Positions 17,301 through 26,167 of a stretch of DNA of 64,000 bases are shown piece by piece; position 1 is the first letter of the stretch; each line of letters opens with the position of its first letter. Source of the DNA: Acholeplasmataceae bacterium UBA6150 (GTDB lineage Bacteria > Bacillota_I > Bacilli_A > Acholeplasmatales > UBA5453); contig DIUU01000012.1 in assembly GCA_002423145.1 (NCBI GenBank), forward strand, positions 62,001 through 126,000, written 5' to 3'. A program made the position numbers and the translations under genes. Under the pieces are notes generated by a model. The model ran no database searches. It worked only from the letters and a program-made list of their open reading frames with translations, and was not told the DNA's origin.

Positions 17301-19038
17301 TTTTAACATCCTTAAGGTGCTTCAATACGACAATATATTTATCGAGCTCTTTAAGACCTATATTATCTTTAATCTCGTATAAAGTCATTTCTTTCAATAC
17401 TATTTTTAGATTGTCTAATTTGTTTTTTAATCGATTAGTAGCTTTGTATATTGTTTCTTTTTCATTTATGTTGAGTTGTTCGTACCTTAATCCAAACCAC
17501 GGATGTACAGATACGTCAAAATTTATATTTTGATTGGCTTGAAAAAAGTGTTGTATTAAAGTCTCGAAACGTAATAAATCTTGTTCTCCATATTTATGAA
17601 TTGTATTTAAATTGAATTTTACCTCATCATATTTTTGATATTTAAGCAAAATACCATAGAGTTGATATAATGACTTGTTGATTGGATAACGTTTTTGAAG
17701 TAGGATTTTAGGATATTCCGTTAAATCAGCTTTTGAGAGGTTATATTTGTATATTTGCTGACTGGAAAATTGCCCATCAACATCAATAGAACCTTGACCT
17801 TTTTCTAATGTGTTTGATAATTCCTTGAGTACTTCTTTCTTATCTAATTTTGAATTATGAATCGGTAGCGCATAATCATTTAATCCAATCTTTTTTAAAT
17901 TGTTATAAACAACATCCAATGCTGCCTTTTTTTCCGCAACAAATAACACTTTTTTATTTCTCGCGATTAACTCAGTAATGATGTTTGTAATCGTTTGAGA
18001 TTTCCCAGTACCAGGAGGTCCTTGTAAAACAAAGTTTTTTCCAGCAATAGCTGATTGAATTGCGATTTCTTGTGATGAATCCGCATCCAAAATATGGAAA
18101 TAACTATTGGGATTAATAATTCCATCAATCTGATCTTCATCAAAAACAGTGTCATAGCTTTCAAATTCTGATTCACCAATAAGCTGTTTTATTAATGAAC
18201 TCTCGGAAATTTGCTTTTTGTTCTCTTCAAGGTCTTTAACCATGTTAATTTTAGAAAAACTAAAAATCCCTAAATCCATTTCATCGTGAATTTTCCAACG
18301 TTTATCAGATAGCCTAGACATGATTAAACTTTTATATGCATTGTAGATGTCTAAGTTACTCATTTCAGATTGATTCATCTCAAAAGATAATTCCAGTTTG
18401 AAATCTTGACTAAATTTCCTTAACAAGGAATCATTAAGCATTAAATCACCCTCAGGAAAACTAATCTTGAAGGGTGAATCAAAAGAATCTTGTGATAGTT
18501 CAGCAGCTAAATACAAGAGTGGTGCTTTATGCTTTTCATCACTTTCTTTACTTTCAAACCATTCAAGTTGTCCAACTGCAAAATATAATACATTGATAGC
18601 ATTTTCTTCTTTGAAGGTTCTAGCTTTCTTCATTAAATTGCGAAGTATCTTTCTTTGTGTCCTGTTGTTGCAAGGTGCATACAAAAAATTCCCTTTGACT
18701 TTACTTCGATGAGCATTGATTACGGGAATTAATTCATCTTTTGTGTAGTAATCCTTTTTTAGCAACTTGTATCCATATAATGTAATATATTCATTGTCAT
18801 CTTCTTCTTCAAACAGTGATACAATTTCTTCATCCTCTTCTTCATCATCAAAAATCTCAGCGAAGGATAATCCTTTTGCTGAAATCATCTTATCTAAAAA
18901 TTCTCCTATAGTAGGGAATACTATTTCAAGCGTTGAAGATTTTCTTCTTCTAAAATTTATCGCTTGATTCCTTGATGTTATATCTAATAAACTTTTCTTC
19001 CAAGCTTCAATGTTACTTGTGATTTTCGATTGTTCCAT
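14323..19038 (-). CDS. DUF4011-type SF1 helicase with C-terminal Vsr/REase-like nuclease domain
   Basis: A 1571-aa protein with ATG 19038 after AGGAG. The N-terminal part (WKKSLLDITSRNQAINFR...) is a DUF4011-like segment. Walker A GPPGTGKS is at residues 340-347, motif II DEAS near 966, then TGDKEQLPP, ETVQGDERDIIIMS and LNVAVTRAK, the helicase motifs of the COG1112 (Upf1/Dna2-like) group. At about 1255-1350 a nuclease domain follows: FDSPFEVDVYNEL, GYRIDLAI, ECDGATYHSSKSVRDRDRLRQ and IYRIWSTDW, typical of the MTES_1575/Vsr-like endonuclease. A DUF3320-like wing finishes the chain. Large proteins with this order occur in defence islands. Confidence 0.85.
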   Translation of the reverse strand: MEQSKITSNIEAWKKSLLDITSRNQAINFRRRKSSTLEIVFPTIGEFLDKMISAKGLSFAEIFDDEEEDEEIVSLFEEEDDNEYITLYGYKLLKKDYYTKDELIPVINAHRSKVKGNFLYAPCNNRTQRKILRNLMKKARTFKEENAINVLYFAVGQLEWFESKESDEKHKAPLLYLAAELSQDSFDSPFKISFPEGDLMLNDSLLRKFSQDFKLELSFEMNQSEMSNLDIYNAYKSLIMSRLSDKRWKIHDEMDLGIFSFSKINMVKDLEENKKQISESSLIKQLIGESEFESYDTVFDEDQIDGIINPNSYFHILDADSSQEIAIQSAIAGKNFVLQGPPGTGKSQTITNIITELIARNKKVLFVAEKKAALDVVYNNLKKIGLNDYALPIHNSKLDKKEVLKELSNTLEKGQGSIDVDGQFSSQQIYKYNLSKADLTEYPKILLQKRYPINKSLYQLYGILLKYQKYDEVKFNLNTIHKYGEQDLLRFETLIQHFFQANQNINFDVSVHPWFGLRYEQLNINEKETIYKATNRLKNKLDNLKIVLKEMTLYEIKDNIGLKELDKYIVVLKHLKDVKNVDELLLRTENLEENIRKYQELITLSNKINGLRSSIEDLVEIELAEMDIVRFKKITIKANTWIKRLFSKDYKKVYNEILEFSKIGKIKSKLVIDILVKLENYKKMINTRQFENNKLEYPSSSIGIEQYSENLSKLEWVKKYREAISSCIIINTQNHYEVIRKYLIGKNEYDSKMASLFEVYNEAILSFNDFVQHINLQAKNINAVSLNDLIGYVTICSKSFSQIDNIIDFNLSYNKCINNGLSDFCNVIIDQKLKNNYYEVFLKRFYTLLIDGYLSDLLPGFSGSNMDVARGSFKDAERAIQTMAKTIIERNIMKGIPNYNGIEGYNIEVTILRTEANKSRKLFPFRVLFSKIPNLITRLKPCLMMSPLSVSTFLRGTNMTFDTVIFDEASQVKPENAIGAIFRAKQIIVTGDKEQLPPTNFFQNIDGDDEQDTENMDTSSFDSILDVSSSSISPVRLRWHYRSKFEELIRPSNKEIYKDLITFPSITKPNTYEGIMFCHVNGLYMDRKNEVEADKVIESLANILEKYGLTKSVGVVTFNGEQQLLIERKINHFRRTHAHYEEFFANIDNNPFFVKNIETVQGDERDIIIMSIGYGPDGKGKVSMNFGPLNQTNGYRRLNVAVTRAKSCLVLVTSIRGTDIDLNRTNSRGVAFLKHYLEYAEFGEDDKVDNLDDLAGFDSPFEVDVYNELISLGYDVKKQVGCSGYRIDLAIINPNNPAEFILGIECDGATYHSSKSVRDRDRLRQQVLEDRNWIIYRIWSTDWIKNKKSQIEKLSNFIKGIDKSKKNVSNNVQTVIPIIKVEKEETTIDFIAYPNYANLTSRYDSDAHDIYITKYILEIIKETAPIHEDELKKVVPYFWGRQKYTSVVDAKLKPILRHLSYQGEISRKGEFIYHKSSPILFRKTDNNSTRRDFTSIHTDELKNGILMILEVTKIMKEDQLLSMVVEFCGYQSISANIREIMNNVITSLVKSKLVIRNDDSLIELILSQKEE

Positions 19039-19166
19039 TAGTTTATCTCCTGATTGAAGTATTTGATCAAATTATATGTAATACAACTCACCTAATTCAA
19101 TTATACACATATTTAAAACAAATAATACGTGAATAATCATTCAATTCTTATTAACATTAAATTCAA

Positions 19167-19196
19167 TAAAAAAAGAAACTCCGAAAAAGAGTTTCT
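19167..19196 (-). terminator. Rho-independent terminator
   Basis: AGAAACTC (19174-19181) and GAGTTTCT (19189-19196) form an 8-bp stem with a 7-base loop. On the minus strand seven T residues follow. It separates the truncated MATE gene from the helicase operon. Confidence 0.75.
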
Positions 19197-19341
19197 CTAA
19201 AAATTCAAGTTATTCATGTTAAATCCATATGAGTAAATAGTGATTCAAACTAGGTGTTAGGATTAATATTAATTTTTTCCATTTATTCACTCTCAGTGCC
19301 TTTATTTTATCTACTTAAAATATTAGTATCAATTACTGTTA

Positions 19342-19599
19342 TTAAATCGTAATTGGTTCAAAAACATTGATAGCTTTTCTCTTTAGCATCCATACATACA
19401 TGCCCATCGTTAAAACACTATCTAGTGCTGTGCCTGTAGCAAACATTAAAGCAATTAGTGTTAAGGAGGGCTCAAATACACCGACTTGATACAATATAAA
19501 TGCTGTTCCATAGAAAAATGAATTGATTACTACAGATTGAAACAACATGTAATTGGTTTTACCCAAACCATAGAAAATACTGTTGATGACATTGATCAT
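19342..19599 (-). pseudogene. C-terminal fragment of a MATE-family efflux transporter
   Basis: An 85-codon frame with a good ribosome site (AAGGAGGCG) encodes only the end of a MATE transporter: INVINSIFYGLGKTNYMLFQS, then two hydrophobic helices and WMLKRKAINVFEP. Intact MATE proteins have about 450 residues and twelve helices; here only two to three remain. The fragment is preceded by dispersed-repeat copy 2, which supplies a promoter-like box and the ribosome site. A recombination event probably joined the repeat to the transporter tail. The short product is unlikely to transport anything. Confidence 0.7.
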
Positions 19600-19614
19600 C
19601 GCCTCCTTCCTTAT

Positions 19615-19670
19615 ATCTTATCATAAAGTAGGAGTCATACTCTTTGTGTCTACTAAACTATACTAGCACC
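19615..19670 (-). repeat. Dispersed repeat, copy 2
   Basis: On the minus strand: GGTGCTAGTATAGTTTAGTAG, ACACAAAGAGTATGACTCC, then TTTATGATAAGATATAAGG. It matches copy 1 over the whole length and copies 3 and 4 over the first 40 bases. It leads directly into the truncated MATE frame. Confidence 0.6.
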
Positions 19671-20053
19671 AATTGATGTATTCGAGTGTTTTTATGAATC
19701 ATGTTTTGATATCTATGTTGCCACTAAAAATTAGATTAGTTTCTGACTATCAGGAGTGTAGTTCTTAAATAGCTAAAAATAATCCCCATCTTGCTCTTAT
19801 AAATGTGGATTTCAGGACCTCTAGAAAAGACTAAATAACTTTGATCCTCATCCACTTTACAGCTTAATAAAGACAAAAAAAATATCTTTTTTGATAGACT
19901 TTTTTCTGTAAAGGATTGTTATCCGTAGGGGTTCACGTTTTTTTAATTTCAGTAAGGGTATACTGGTATGAATATCATTATTCCGTGTATAGTTTGGTTA
20001 ACAGTGTTAGCTAATCTTAGCCTAAAATATTCTTCATTTCATTACAGTTAGAG
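19671..20053 (-). other. Gene-free stretch with a short coding trace
   Basis: No convincing gene. A minus-strand frame between about 19738 and 19880 reads LSLLSCKVDEDQSYLVFSRG and about 25 more residues, ending LLIVRN before a stop. It has a possible TTG start but no ribosome site and looks like a remnant. The rest holds only AT-rich runs. Confidence 0.3.
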
Positions 20054-22012
20054 CTAGTAATTGGTGATTAAAACTTCTCTTGTAATGCCATTTTTCTCTT
20101 GTAATTGATAATTTGAATTCCCATATGACGATTTAATATGTATTTTATTAAAGTGATTGAACTCTATCCAATCATACAAAACCGTATTTATTTTTCCTTT
20201 GTGTTCAATGACATTGGATAACGCGAACTTAACACCTCTGTCATCTAATTTTTTCAACAGATTAAGAAGATTAGTTTCACGTTCTATATTCCATTTATCT
20301 GATTCATTGTATGAGGCCAATCCTAATAAGTAGGGCGGGTCACAATATACAAATGCATTGGGGGGTATCTCGACGTTCATAAAATCTGAATTTGAAAATA
20401 TGATATTTTTATCCTTGATGATCGATGAAAACTTTATCAGATTAGACTTAATTGATGAATTAAAGTCTCTTTTTCCAACTGGCATGTTATATTTATCACT
20501 AGAATTGAATCGAATTTGATTATTAAATGAAAAAATAATAAGTGTTAAAAGTATATAATCTCTATGCTTTGAATTCTTTAAATCGTTATAGTCATCTCTT
20601 AACTTATAATACTTCTCTTTATTGTAAGATCCCAACCCCGAGTCACTATTACAATTATAATAATCGTAACCATTTTTTTGAGATTCTGATAACTCATATT
20701 TTTTTATAATCTCCTCAATAGTGTTTACGATTTTTTCAGGCTTTTCTCTATACAATAAATCAATTATTCTCTTGACTTGGTCCTGGCTATCATTATAAAT
20801 TATTTCTCCAGCGCTAATGTTCGCTCCAACATTAAATCCTCCGGCAAATAAATCAACAAAAACATCTATTTTCTCAGGAAATTTTTCAATCAGTTGTGGT
20901 AGAAGTTTGAATTTTCCCCCAGTATAATTTAAAGGTGATTTCGCAAATCCATTTGTAGTTTTAATGACTTCCAAAGGTTTACTCGATTCACCAACTTTAC
21001 ATAAGAATAGTCTTTCTTTATGGTTATTAATTGAAACTTTTCCTGTTGTAAAAGGCTGATAATCCTCACTAAACTCCAAAACTTTTCCTCTCTTTGACAG
21101 CGCGTTAAGAATCTCAAAGTCAGAAATTTTTGCGTTTGATCGACTTGCACCTTTATTGCCCATATTATTATAAGAAATCAATATATATTTGGCATCGACA
21201 TTTTCAATTAATTCCGAGAAAAATTTCGGGGCATTTCTCAAACTATACTTGCTTTTTTTGTTGTCTCTATCAAATTTCTTTGCAACGCCAACTACATGCG
21301 GTTTTTTCCATTCAGCTATGTTTTCCAAGAAATGATATGCATCACAATATTGACGTGAATTATATGGAGGATCAATATACACCAAATCTGCTTTTATGTG
21401 CTTAATTAGTTCATTCGCATCTTCACAATAAACTTGATTATTTTTATTTTGTTTAATGTTAGGTATATCCAAATTATATAACAATAAATCTTTATCGAGC
21501 TCACCATTCTTTCGATATGCGTCATAATGTCCAACAGTGTTTGCAATTCTATCTAAACTCATTAATAGTGACGTAATTAGAATTGCTTTTTCTCTGTCGT
21601 TAATTTCTTTATTCATAAATTTTCTTTCTATGTCTTCTCTTATATAGCCAATCTTTCTACAATTTTGTTTACTGAAAAAAGTATCTGCAAAGTTTAAAGA
21701 GACATAATTTTCGGTTTTTACTTTTATTTGATTGTAATACACAATAACCTCTTCAATTAATTTTTCGTTTACTTTCTGAGTTCCAAACCAAGCAATATAT
21801 GAGTAATAATTGCTTGTTAAGTTGTCATTAAATATGACAGATGTATTTTCATTATTGAAGATATCTCCAACAACACCCGTCCCTGCAAACAAATCTAAAA
21901 AAGAGTTCACATTTGTGCACTCTTTTTGAACTACTTCTTTAATCTTATGTAATAGCCTAGTCTTGCTGCCTAAATATCTTCTATTCTTAGGCTTTAGTTT
22001 TTTTATTTCCAT
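20054..22012 (-). CDS. Two-domain D12-class N6-adenine DNA methyltransferase of a type IIS R-M system
   Basis: Two complete adenine methylase domains are fused. The first has LGSKTRLL, DLFAGTG (about residues 47-53, counting from the upstream ATG 22033) and DPPY at 221-224. The second has NYTGGK at 369-374, DLFAGG at 394-399 and DPPY at 565-568. Fused D12 pairs such as M.FokI methylate both strands of an asymmetric site, one domain per strand. The frame is open from ATG 22033, but that ATG overlaps the -10 box of the promoter at 22032-22060. ATG 22012, seven bases after GGTGAT, is therefore the better start. It protects host DNA against the neighbouring AlwI-like endonuclease. Confidence 0.88.
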   Translation of the reverse strand: MEIKKLKPKNRRYLGSKTRLLHKIKEVVQKECTNVNSFLDLFAGTGVVGDIFNNENTSVIFNDNLTSNYYSYIAWFGTQKVNEKLIEEVIVYYNQIKVKTENYVSLNFADTFFSKQNCRKIGYIREDIERKFMNKEINDREKAILITSLLMSLDRIANTVGHYDAYRKNGELDKDLLLYNLDIPNIKQNKNNQVYCEDANELIKHIKADLVYIDPPYNSRQYCDAYHFLENIAEWKKPHVVGVAKKFDRDNKKSKYSLRNAPKFFSELIENVDAKYILISYNNMGNKGASRSNAKISDFEILNALSKRGKVLEFSEDYQPFTTGKVSINNHKERLFLCKVGESSKPLEVIKTTNGFAKSPLNYTGGKFKLLPQLIEKFPEKIDVFVDLFAGGFNVGANISAGEIIYNDSQDQVKRIIDLLYREKPEKIVNTIEEIIKKYELSESQKNGYDYYNCNSDSGLGSYNKEKYYKLRDDYNDLKNSKHRDYILLTLIIFSFNNQIRFNSSDKYNMPVGKRDFNSSIKSNLIKFSSIIKDKNIIFSNSDFMNVEIPPNAFVYCDPPYLLGLASYNESDKWNIERETNLLNLLKKLDDRGVKFALSNVIEHKGKINTVLYDWIEFNHFNKIHIKSSYGNSNYQLQEKNGITREVLITNY

Positions 22013-22031
22013 TTTAAGCATCACCGGCATC

Positions 22032-22060
22032 ATTATAGCATGAAATGGAATTCTTTACAA
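22032..22060 (-). promoter_or_regulatory. Promoter of the methyltransferase
   Basis: On the minus strand TTGTAA (22055-22060), 17 bases, then TGC-TATAAT (22032-22040), an extended -10. It lies immediately after the stop of the endonuclease gene (22064). The methylase can thus be made independently and before the endonuclease, a common safety arrangement. Confidence 0.65.
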
Positions 22061-22063
22061 CAT

Positions 22064-23845
22064 TTATAAACTTTTTATTCTCTCTTCTAAGTGTGACATC
22101 CAGCCAATTGTTGTATTGATTGTTTCTACAGGTAAACAGTCGTCTAATATCTTTTTAAAATCTCTATGTGTGAAACTCTCACCTCTAAAAAGACATTTCT
22201 TCACTTTCGACAAAAGGATCGTTAATTGCCTGATTGATATCGGAATAATTTTTTGTTTTTGGCCATCATATCCGTATTTGTTGGCCATTAAGAATGTGTT
22301 GAGTGTATCATCGTGCATTCTTGGTGCGATAAATATGCAATATGATTCTTTCTGGGTATTTTTGTATTCAAAACTTCTTAAATGCCTCATAACTGGTTGG
22401 CCTTCATTGTACCATTGATCTCTGCCTACTAACATAGTTACTTCGCATATACTATTAAATGCTTCGTAATAGCATTCTATGTCAGGAACACCGGCAGGAG
22501 CTGTAAAAATAGGTTCATTGTCGTCACCTACTTTTGTATTAGGTTTGATCCTGATGGAATCGTTTATTATGTTTAAAGCGATATTAACCCATTTTTCAAG
22601 CTCAATGCTAAATTTTTTTGCCAGATTCGCTCTGTTTCTACTTAAGATATCATTGAGGGAACTAATTGCTTCATCGATTTTATCAAGATTTCTATGATAA
22701 TCATTTTTAATTTCTAAATTTTGAAGATATGTGCGCTCTTCTCTAAGTTCAAATATTTGAGTCTTTAAATCATCAGTGTCGCCAAATAGGTAAATAGGCT
22801 CAGTAATAATATCCAGCTCAGTTTTAAGTCTTTTATTTTCTTCAAAAATTGAAGTTGCTATATTTTTTAATGCTTCTGGTGTTTCAAATGGTAAAGTATA
22901 TGTTCCATAAATTCCTATAAAATCATACCATTCTTCGCGCGTAAACTCTTTAGCCCTTCCATCATCAGACTCTAAAAGGGCATTGATTTCTATCATTCTT
23001 CTTGGTTCTAAATCTATATAAGTGTTTGAATATTTTCCTCTCAAATAGACATATTTGGTTAAGCGTAGATATCTCATCATGTTATCTGTATACTCAAAAC
23101 AGTTTTTTCGTGGATTGTTAAACTCACTAAGATATTCATCTATATAATTCAAAATGAAATTTTGTCTGTCTTCTGTTGGTAAACTATTGTGAAAACTGCG
23201 AAACTCAATAATTTTTTTAGCTACATCACCAACATTTGCATAATCTTTTAATGAGAGAACAAATATGCCAAATTCAACTGTAGAAATTCCTTTAGGATCT
23301 TCACCATTTATAACAGCCAATTCATTTACGGTTTTTATTAGTTTTAGTGTATTAATGAATGGTTTCGTATTCCAGTTTCGATACCCTTCTTCCATCGGAT
23401 TAGGATACTGGTACTTTAGTAGACTATCAAACATAAATTCTTCAATTGAAATTTGACCTTTTATTAATTTTTCACATATATCAGTGCAGTAGATTTTATT
23501 GTTTTCAATATAGACCAAGCCAAGTTTTTTTAACGGACTCATTGACTGACGGCCTCGCATCGGAGGATCTTCATATTTTTTAGCAGTAAAAATACCCATT
23601 GCTTCATCATATGTAAGTTCGTGGTTTATGTCTGATAGAAGAGCTATTTGATGAGTGTTTAGTCCATTTAATGATTGAGTATTTTCTGGACTTAAATAAA
23701 ACCTGTTTTTAATTAATAAAACTTGATACTTAACTTGGTTTTGTTTGCTCCAGACTTCTCCGTTCATTTCATACGCTGTTTTGGCAAAACCAATAATCCG
23801 TTCTGCCTCTCGTAATGTCGTACTCATGCTCCATAATTGTTCCAA
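22064..23845 (-). CDS. AlwI/BspD6I-family type IIS restriction endonuclease
   Basis: A 593-aa protein with start TTG 23845, seven bases after AAGGGGG; no in-frame ATG nearby has a ribosome site. The whole length follows the AlwI/BstNBI/BspD6I layout. An N-terminal DNA-recognition part holds MSPLKKLGLVYI (about 102-113) and LLKYQYPNP (142-150). A second recognition part has MMRYLRLTKYVYLRG (256-270) and is followed by a helical linker. The C-terminal cleavage domain has VPDIECYYEAF and CEVTML (D455, E468) and IFIAPRMHDDT. Members recognise five-base asymmetric sites such as GGATC or GAGTC and cut or nick nearby; the site of this enzyme cannot be read from the sequence. It pairs with the methylase downstream. 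Confidence 0.88.
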   Translation of the reverse strand: MEQLWSMSTTLREAERIIGFAKTAYEMNGEVWSKQNQVKYQVLLIKNRFYLSPENTQSLNGLNTHQIALLSDINHELTYDEAMGIFTAKKYEDPPMRGRQSMSPLKKLGLVYIENNKIYCTDICEKLIKGQISIEEFMFDSLLKYQYPNPMEEGYRNWNTKPFINTLKLIKTVNELAVINGEDPKGISTVEFGIFVLSLKDYANVGDVAKKIIEFRSFHNSLPTEDRQNFILNYIDEYLSEFNNPRKNCFEYTDNMMRYLRLTKYVYLRGKYSNTYIDLEPRRMIEINALLESDDGRAKEFTREEWYDFIGIYGTYTLPFETPEALKNIATSIFEENKRLKTELDIITEPIYLFGDTDDLKTQIFELREERTYLQNLEIKNDYHRNLDKIDEAISSLNDILSRNRANLAKKFSIELEKWVNIALNIINDSIRIKPNTKVGDDNEPIFTAPAGVPDIECYYEAFNSICEVTMLVGRDQWYNEGQPVMRHLRSFEYKNTQKESYCIFIAPRMHDDTLNTFLMANKYGYDGQKQKIIPISIRQLTILLSKVKKCLFRGESFTHRDFKKILDDCLPVETINTTIGWMSHLEERIKSL

Positions 23846-23859
23846 AAAATAACCCCCTT

Positions 23860-24246
23860 TTGAATTAGCAATTTAAAAATTGCATCTTTATATATAAAAT
23901 TATACCAAACATTACATTAAATAGCGATGCTAGTGAAATTTTATACAAAATAAGTTTTTTTACTTAGAAACTCATTTTAAAAGAACGAAAAATAGAAATT
24001 AATTTCGATTGAGTTAAATATTGTAGTGTCCCTTATTCTAAAAAGGAATGAAAAACCAGATTATGATATCGCGATAAAAATATGCACAGAGCTAATCCTC
24101 TAGCATCATTTATCAATTAATCAAATGTGTTTGGTGAAGCTCATTTGAATATTCAATTTGAAGTACACCCTAAATTTGGTAAATTTTCTGAATTTTTATA
24201 TATAACCTTATAAATATTCTGTATTTTTATAGGTTTGAAGTAGACT
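23860..24246 (-). other. Gene-free stretch upstream of the restriction gene
   Basis: AT-rich sequence without a supported gene, RNA or terminator. It must hold the endonuclease promoter near 23880-23920, but no hexamer pair stands out. Confidence 0.3.
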
Positions 24247-26085
24247 TCAAAAGTCCATCTTTGCAAGTTTCTCTAGGCTAATCTTTATAACATGCATTGC
24301 CCACGTATCTTGCTTACAATACTCTAGCATGTCTTCAATCAATTCCTTGTGTTTTTTTGGATTTTCTTTTCTCAAACCCTGAAGTTTTGCATACCCTACT
24401 AGAGCATCATTTCCATTGGATATATTCATGTTTTTATAATTAAGGTCGCTAAATATTGGTAAGATTTTTTTAATTGAAAAGGAACCATGCTGACGCACAT
24501 CATAAAAATTGAATGTTTCTTCACTTAAGTGTAAAGATTGGATTAATTGTTTGTTGTTCTTTAGTATGTCTTTTAAATCAAAAGCTCTACCTATGAATTG
24601 ATGTAGAATATTTGCATACTTAGGAAATATCTCTGCTAATCTACTTAAAACTTTTTTCTCAAATGAAGCATGATAGGCAATTATATTACCACCATCGTCT
24701 TTTATATGGTGAATTAATTCATTAATGATTTCTTCTCTTCTATCCTGATGATCAGTCGCGAGATATTCAAAATGGTTTTTATCTTTATCACAGACTCCTG
24801 ATTGTTCTTCAATATGAAGTGAGAATTGAAATACCGATTGTTCATAAGGTTTTTCGCCTTTAAAGCGAGGTAGCGGGCAGGGAAATGTTTCAAAATCTAG
24901 ATGATAAAGTGGATATTTCAATGACTCTATCGTTTTTTTAATATTATCTTTATTTACATGTTGTTGTCCAGTTTTAAAGGCTTCATATTGAATTATCTGA
25001 TTGGGCTTTAATAGGAGACTTTCTGGCATTTGATTAAAACCTAGAATCCCTTCTTCTATTAATTCTTTTACCGTAGTCTTATTATTGCCAAAACCATGGT
25101 GATATTGATAAAATTCTGTAATCGGAAAATCGATGCCTATCAATTGTCGATATTTGGATTTGACTAGAATATCACCTTTCATCAAAGTTTCTTCTAGTTT
25201 AATAGTTTCTGAATCCATATGGTTAATTAAATCTATCACATAGTCAGTATCTTTTTCGAGTAGGTCAAGCATATCGTTAGTAACATCGGTTAAATCGATG
25301 ATTGTGATGATGTCATCTGAGTAAATGGGTTCACCATTTTTGTCACTTGTGCCGTCGAATGTATAATCACTGTTAAGCAACGCTAGATAATAACGTTGTT
25401 CCTTCTGTACGTTTTTTGATTTCTCAATAACGTATCTTTGGTAAGCAAGGTCATAAACATACTTGCCAGCTTTGTCTTCTATTTTTTTGAGTTTTTCTAA
25501 CTTCTTTTCATAACTTTTACAACCTTGATACCCCATGGCTGTTCTAGTTCTCCAAATACCATTTGAATCTTGAATAAAGACTGGATATAGTTCTTTATCT
25601 ATTCTATAATTTAGTTCAAGAAACTTGTTTGATGTTGTGGCTTTGGTTTCAATATACCGTATTGTTGAATCATCTTCTTGAAGGGTATCTAAAAAAGCAA
25701 AAAATGGATAACCATCTTTTTCAAATTGGTAATAAGGTTGATCAAACGTGTCTTGTTCTTGCGTAATCATACCGTCAAACACGTTTTTGACTTTTCTAGC
25801 TACTAATGATTCAATTTTTTTGAAATAGGGGAGTAGGATATCTTGTTGTTTATCCACTTCTTTGAGCTTATCATTATCAATCGATAGTTCATCAGAATCC
25901 TCATCCAAAACTTGTTGCATGGTTTCACGAATGATATTCCTTCTTGATTCGTTTTCTAGTTCAATGATGGCGTCGATACTATCAAAACTTTCATCAAGTT
26001 GTAATGCATTAAGGCGTTTCTTAACTTCTTTTGGATAAGGTACATTTTTAATATAATGCATGAATCTAGTTTTTGATATTTTCAT
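24247..26085 (-). CDS. DUF2779 protein: RecB-like nuclease plus DEDDy exonuclease-like domain
   Basis: A 612-aa protein with ATG 26085 after GGGAGGATGCC. The N-terminus (ISKTRFMHY) and FLDTLQEDDSTIRYIETKATTS (D133, E146-T-K148) match the Cas4/RecB-type PD-(D/E)xK core. The C-terminal DUF2779 part carries the four acidic positions of a DnaQ-like fold: LDFETF (near 398), AYHASFEKKVL (near 475), FDLKDI and YCKQDTWAMHVI near the end, the YxxxD of DEDDy exonucleases. The zinc- or iron-binding cysteines of Cas4 are not evident. It follows the MoxR-vWA operon with an 83-base gap and may be expressed with it. Confidence 0.8.
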   Translation of the reverse strand: MKISKTRFMHYIKNVPYPKEVKKRLNALQLDESFDSIDAIIELENESRRNIIRETMQQVLDEDSDELSIDNDKLKEVDKQQDILLPYFKKIESLVARKVKNVFDGMITQEQDTFDQPYYQFEKDGYPFFAFLDTLQEDDSTIRYIETKATTSNKFLELNYRIDKELYPVFIQDSNGIWRTRTAMGYQGCKSYEKKLEKLKKIEDKAGKYVYDLAYQRYVIEKSKNVQKEQRYYLALLNSDYTFDGTSDKNGEPIYSDDIITIIDLTDVTNDMLDLLEKDTDYVIDLINHMDSETIKLEETLMKGDILVKSKYRQLIGIDFPITEFYQYHHGFGNNKTTVKELIEEGILGFNQMPESLLLKPNQIIQYEAFKTGQQHVNKDNIKKTIESLKYPLYHLDFETFPCPLPRFKGEKPYEQSVFQFSLHIEEQSGVCDKDKNHFEYLATDHQDRREEIINELIHHIKDDGGNIIAYHASFEKKVLSRLAEIFPKYANILHQFIGRAFDLKDILKNNKQLIQSLHLSEETFNFYDVRQHGSFSIKKILPIFSDLNYKNMNISNGNDALVGYAKLQGLRKENPKKHKELIEDMLEYCKQDTWAMHVIKISLEKLAKMDF

Positions 26086-26167
26086 GGCATCCTCCCAAAC
26101 ATATAACTTAGATTCATAATATCACATAAATACTAAAAAATTACGAATGGTTTTGATTTAATATACA

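Noticed and set aside
9297..19038. A Mokosh-like system (COG1112 helicase plus PLD nuclease)
   Set aside because: The PLD gene lies over 4 kb from the helicase with unrelated genes between, and the helicase has its own Vsr-like nuclease; linkage is not supported.
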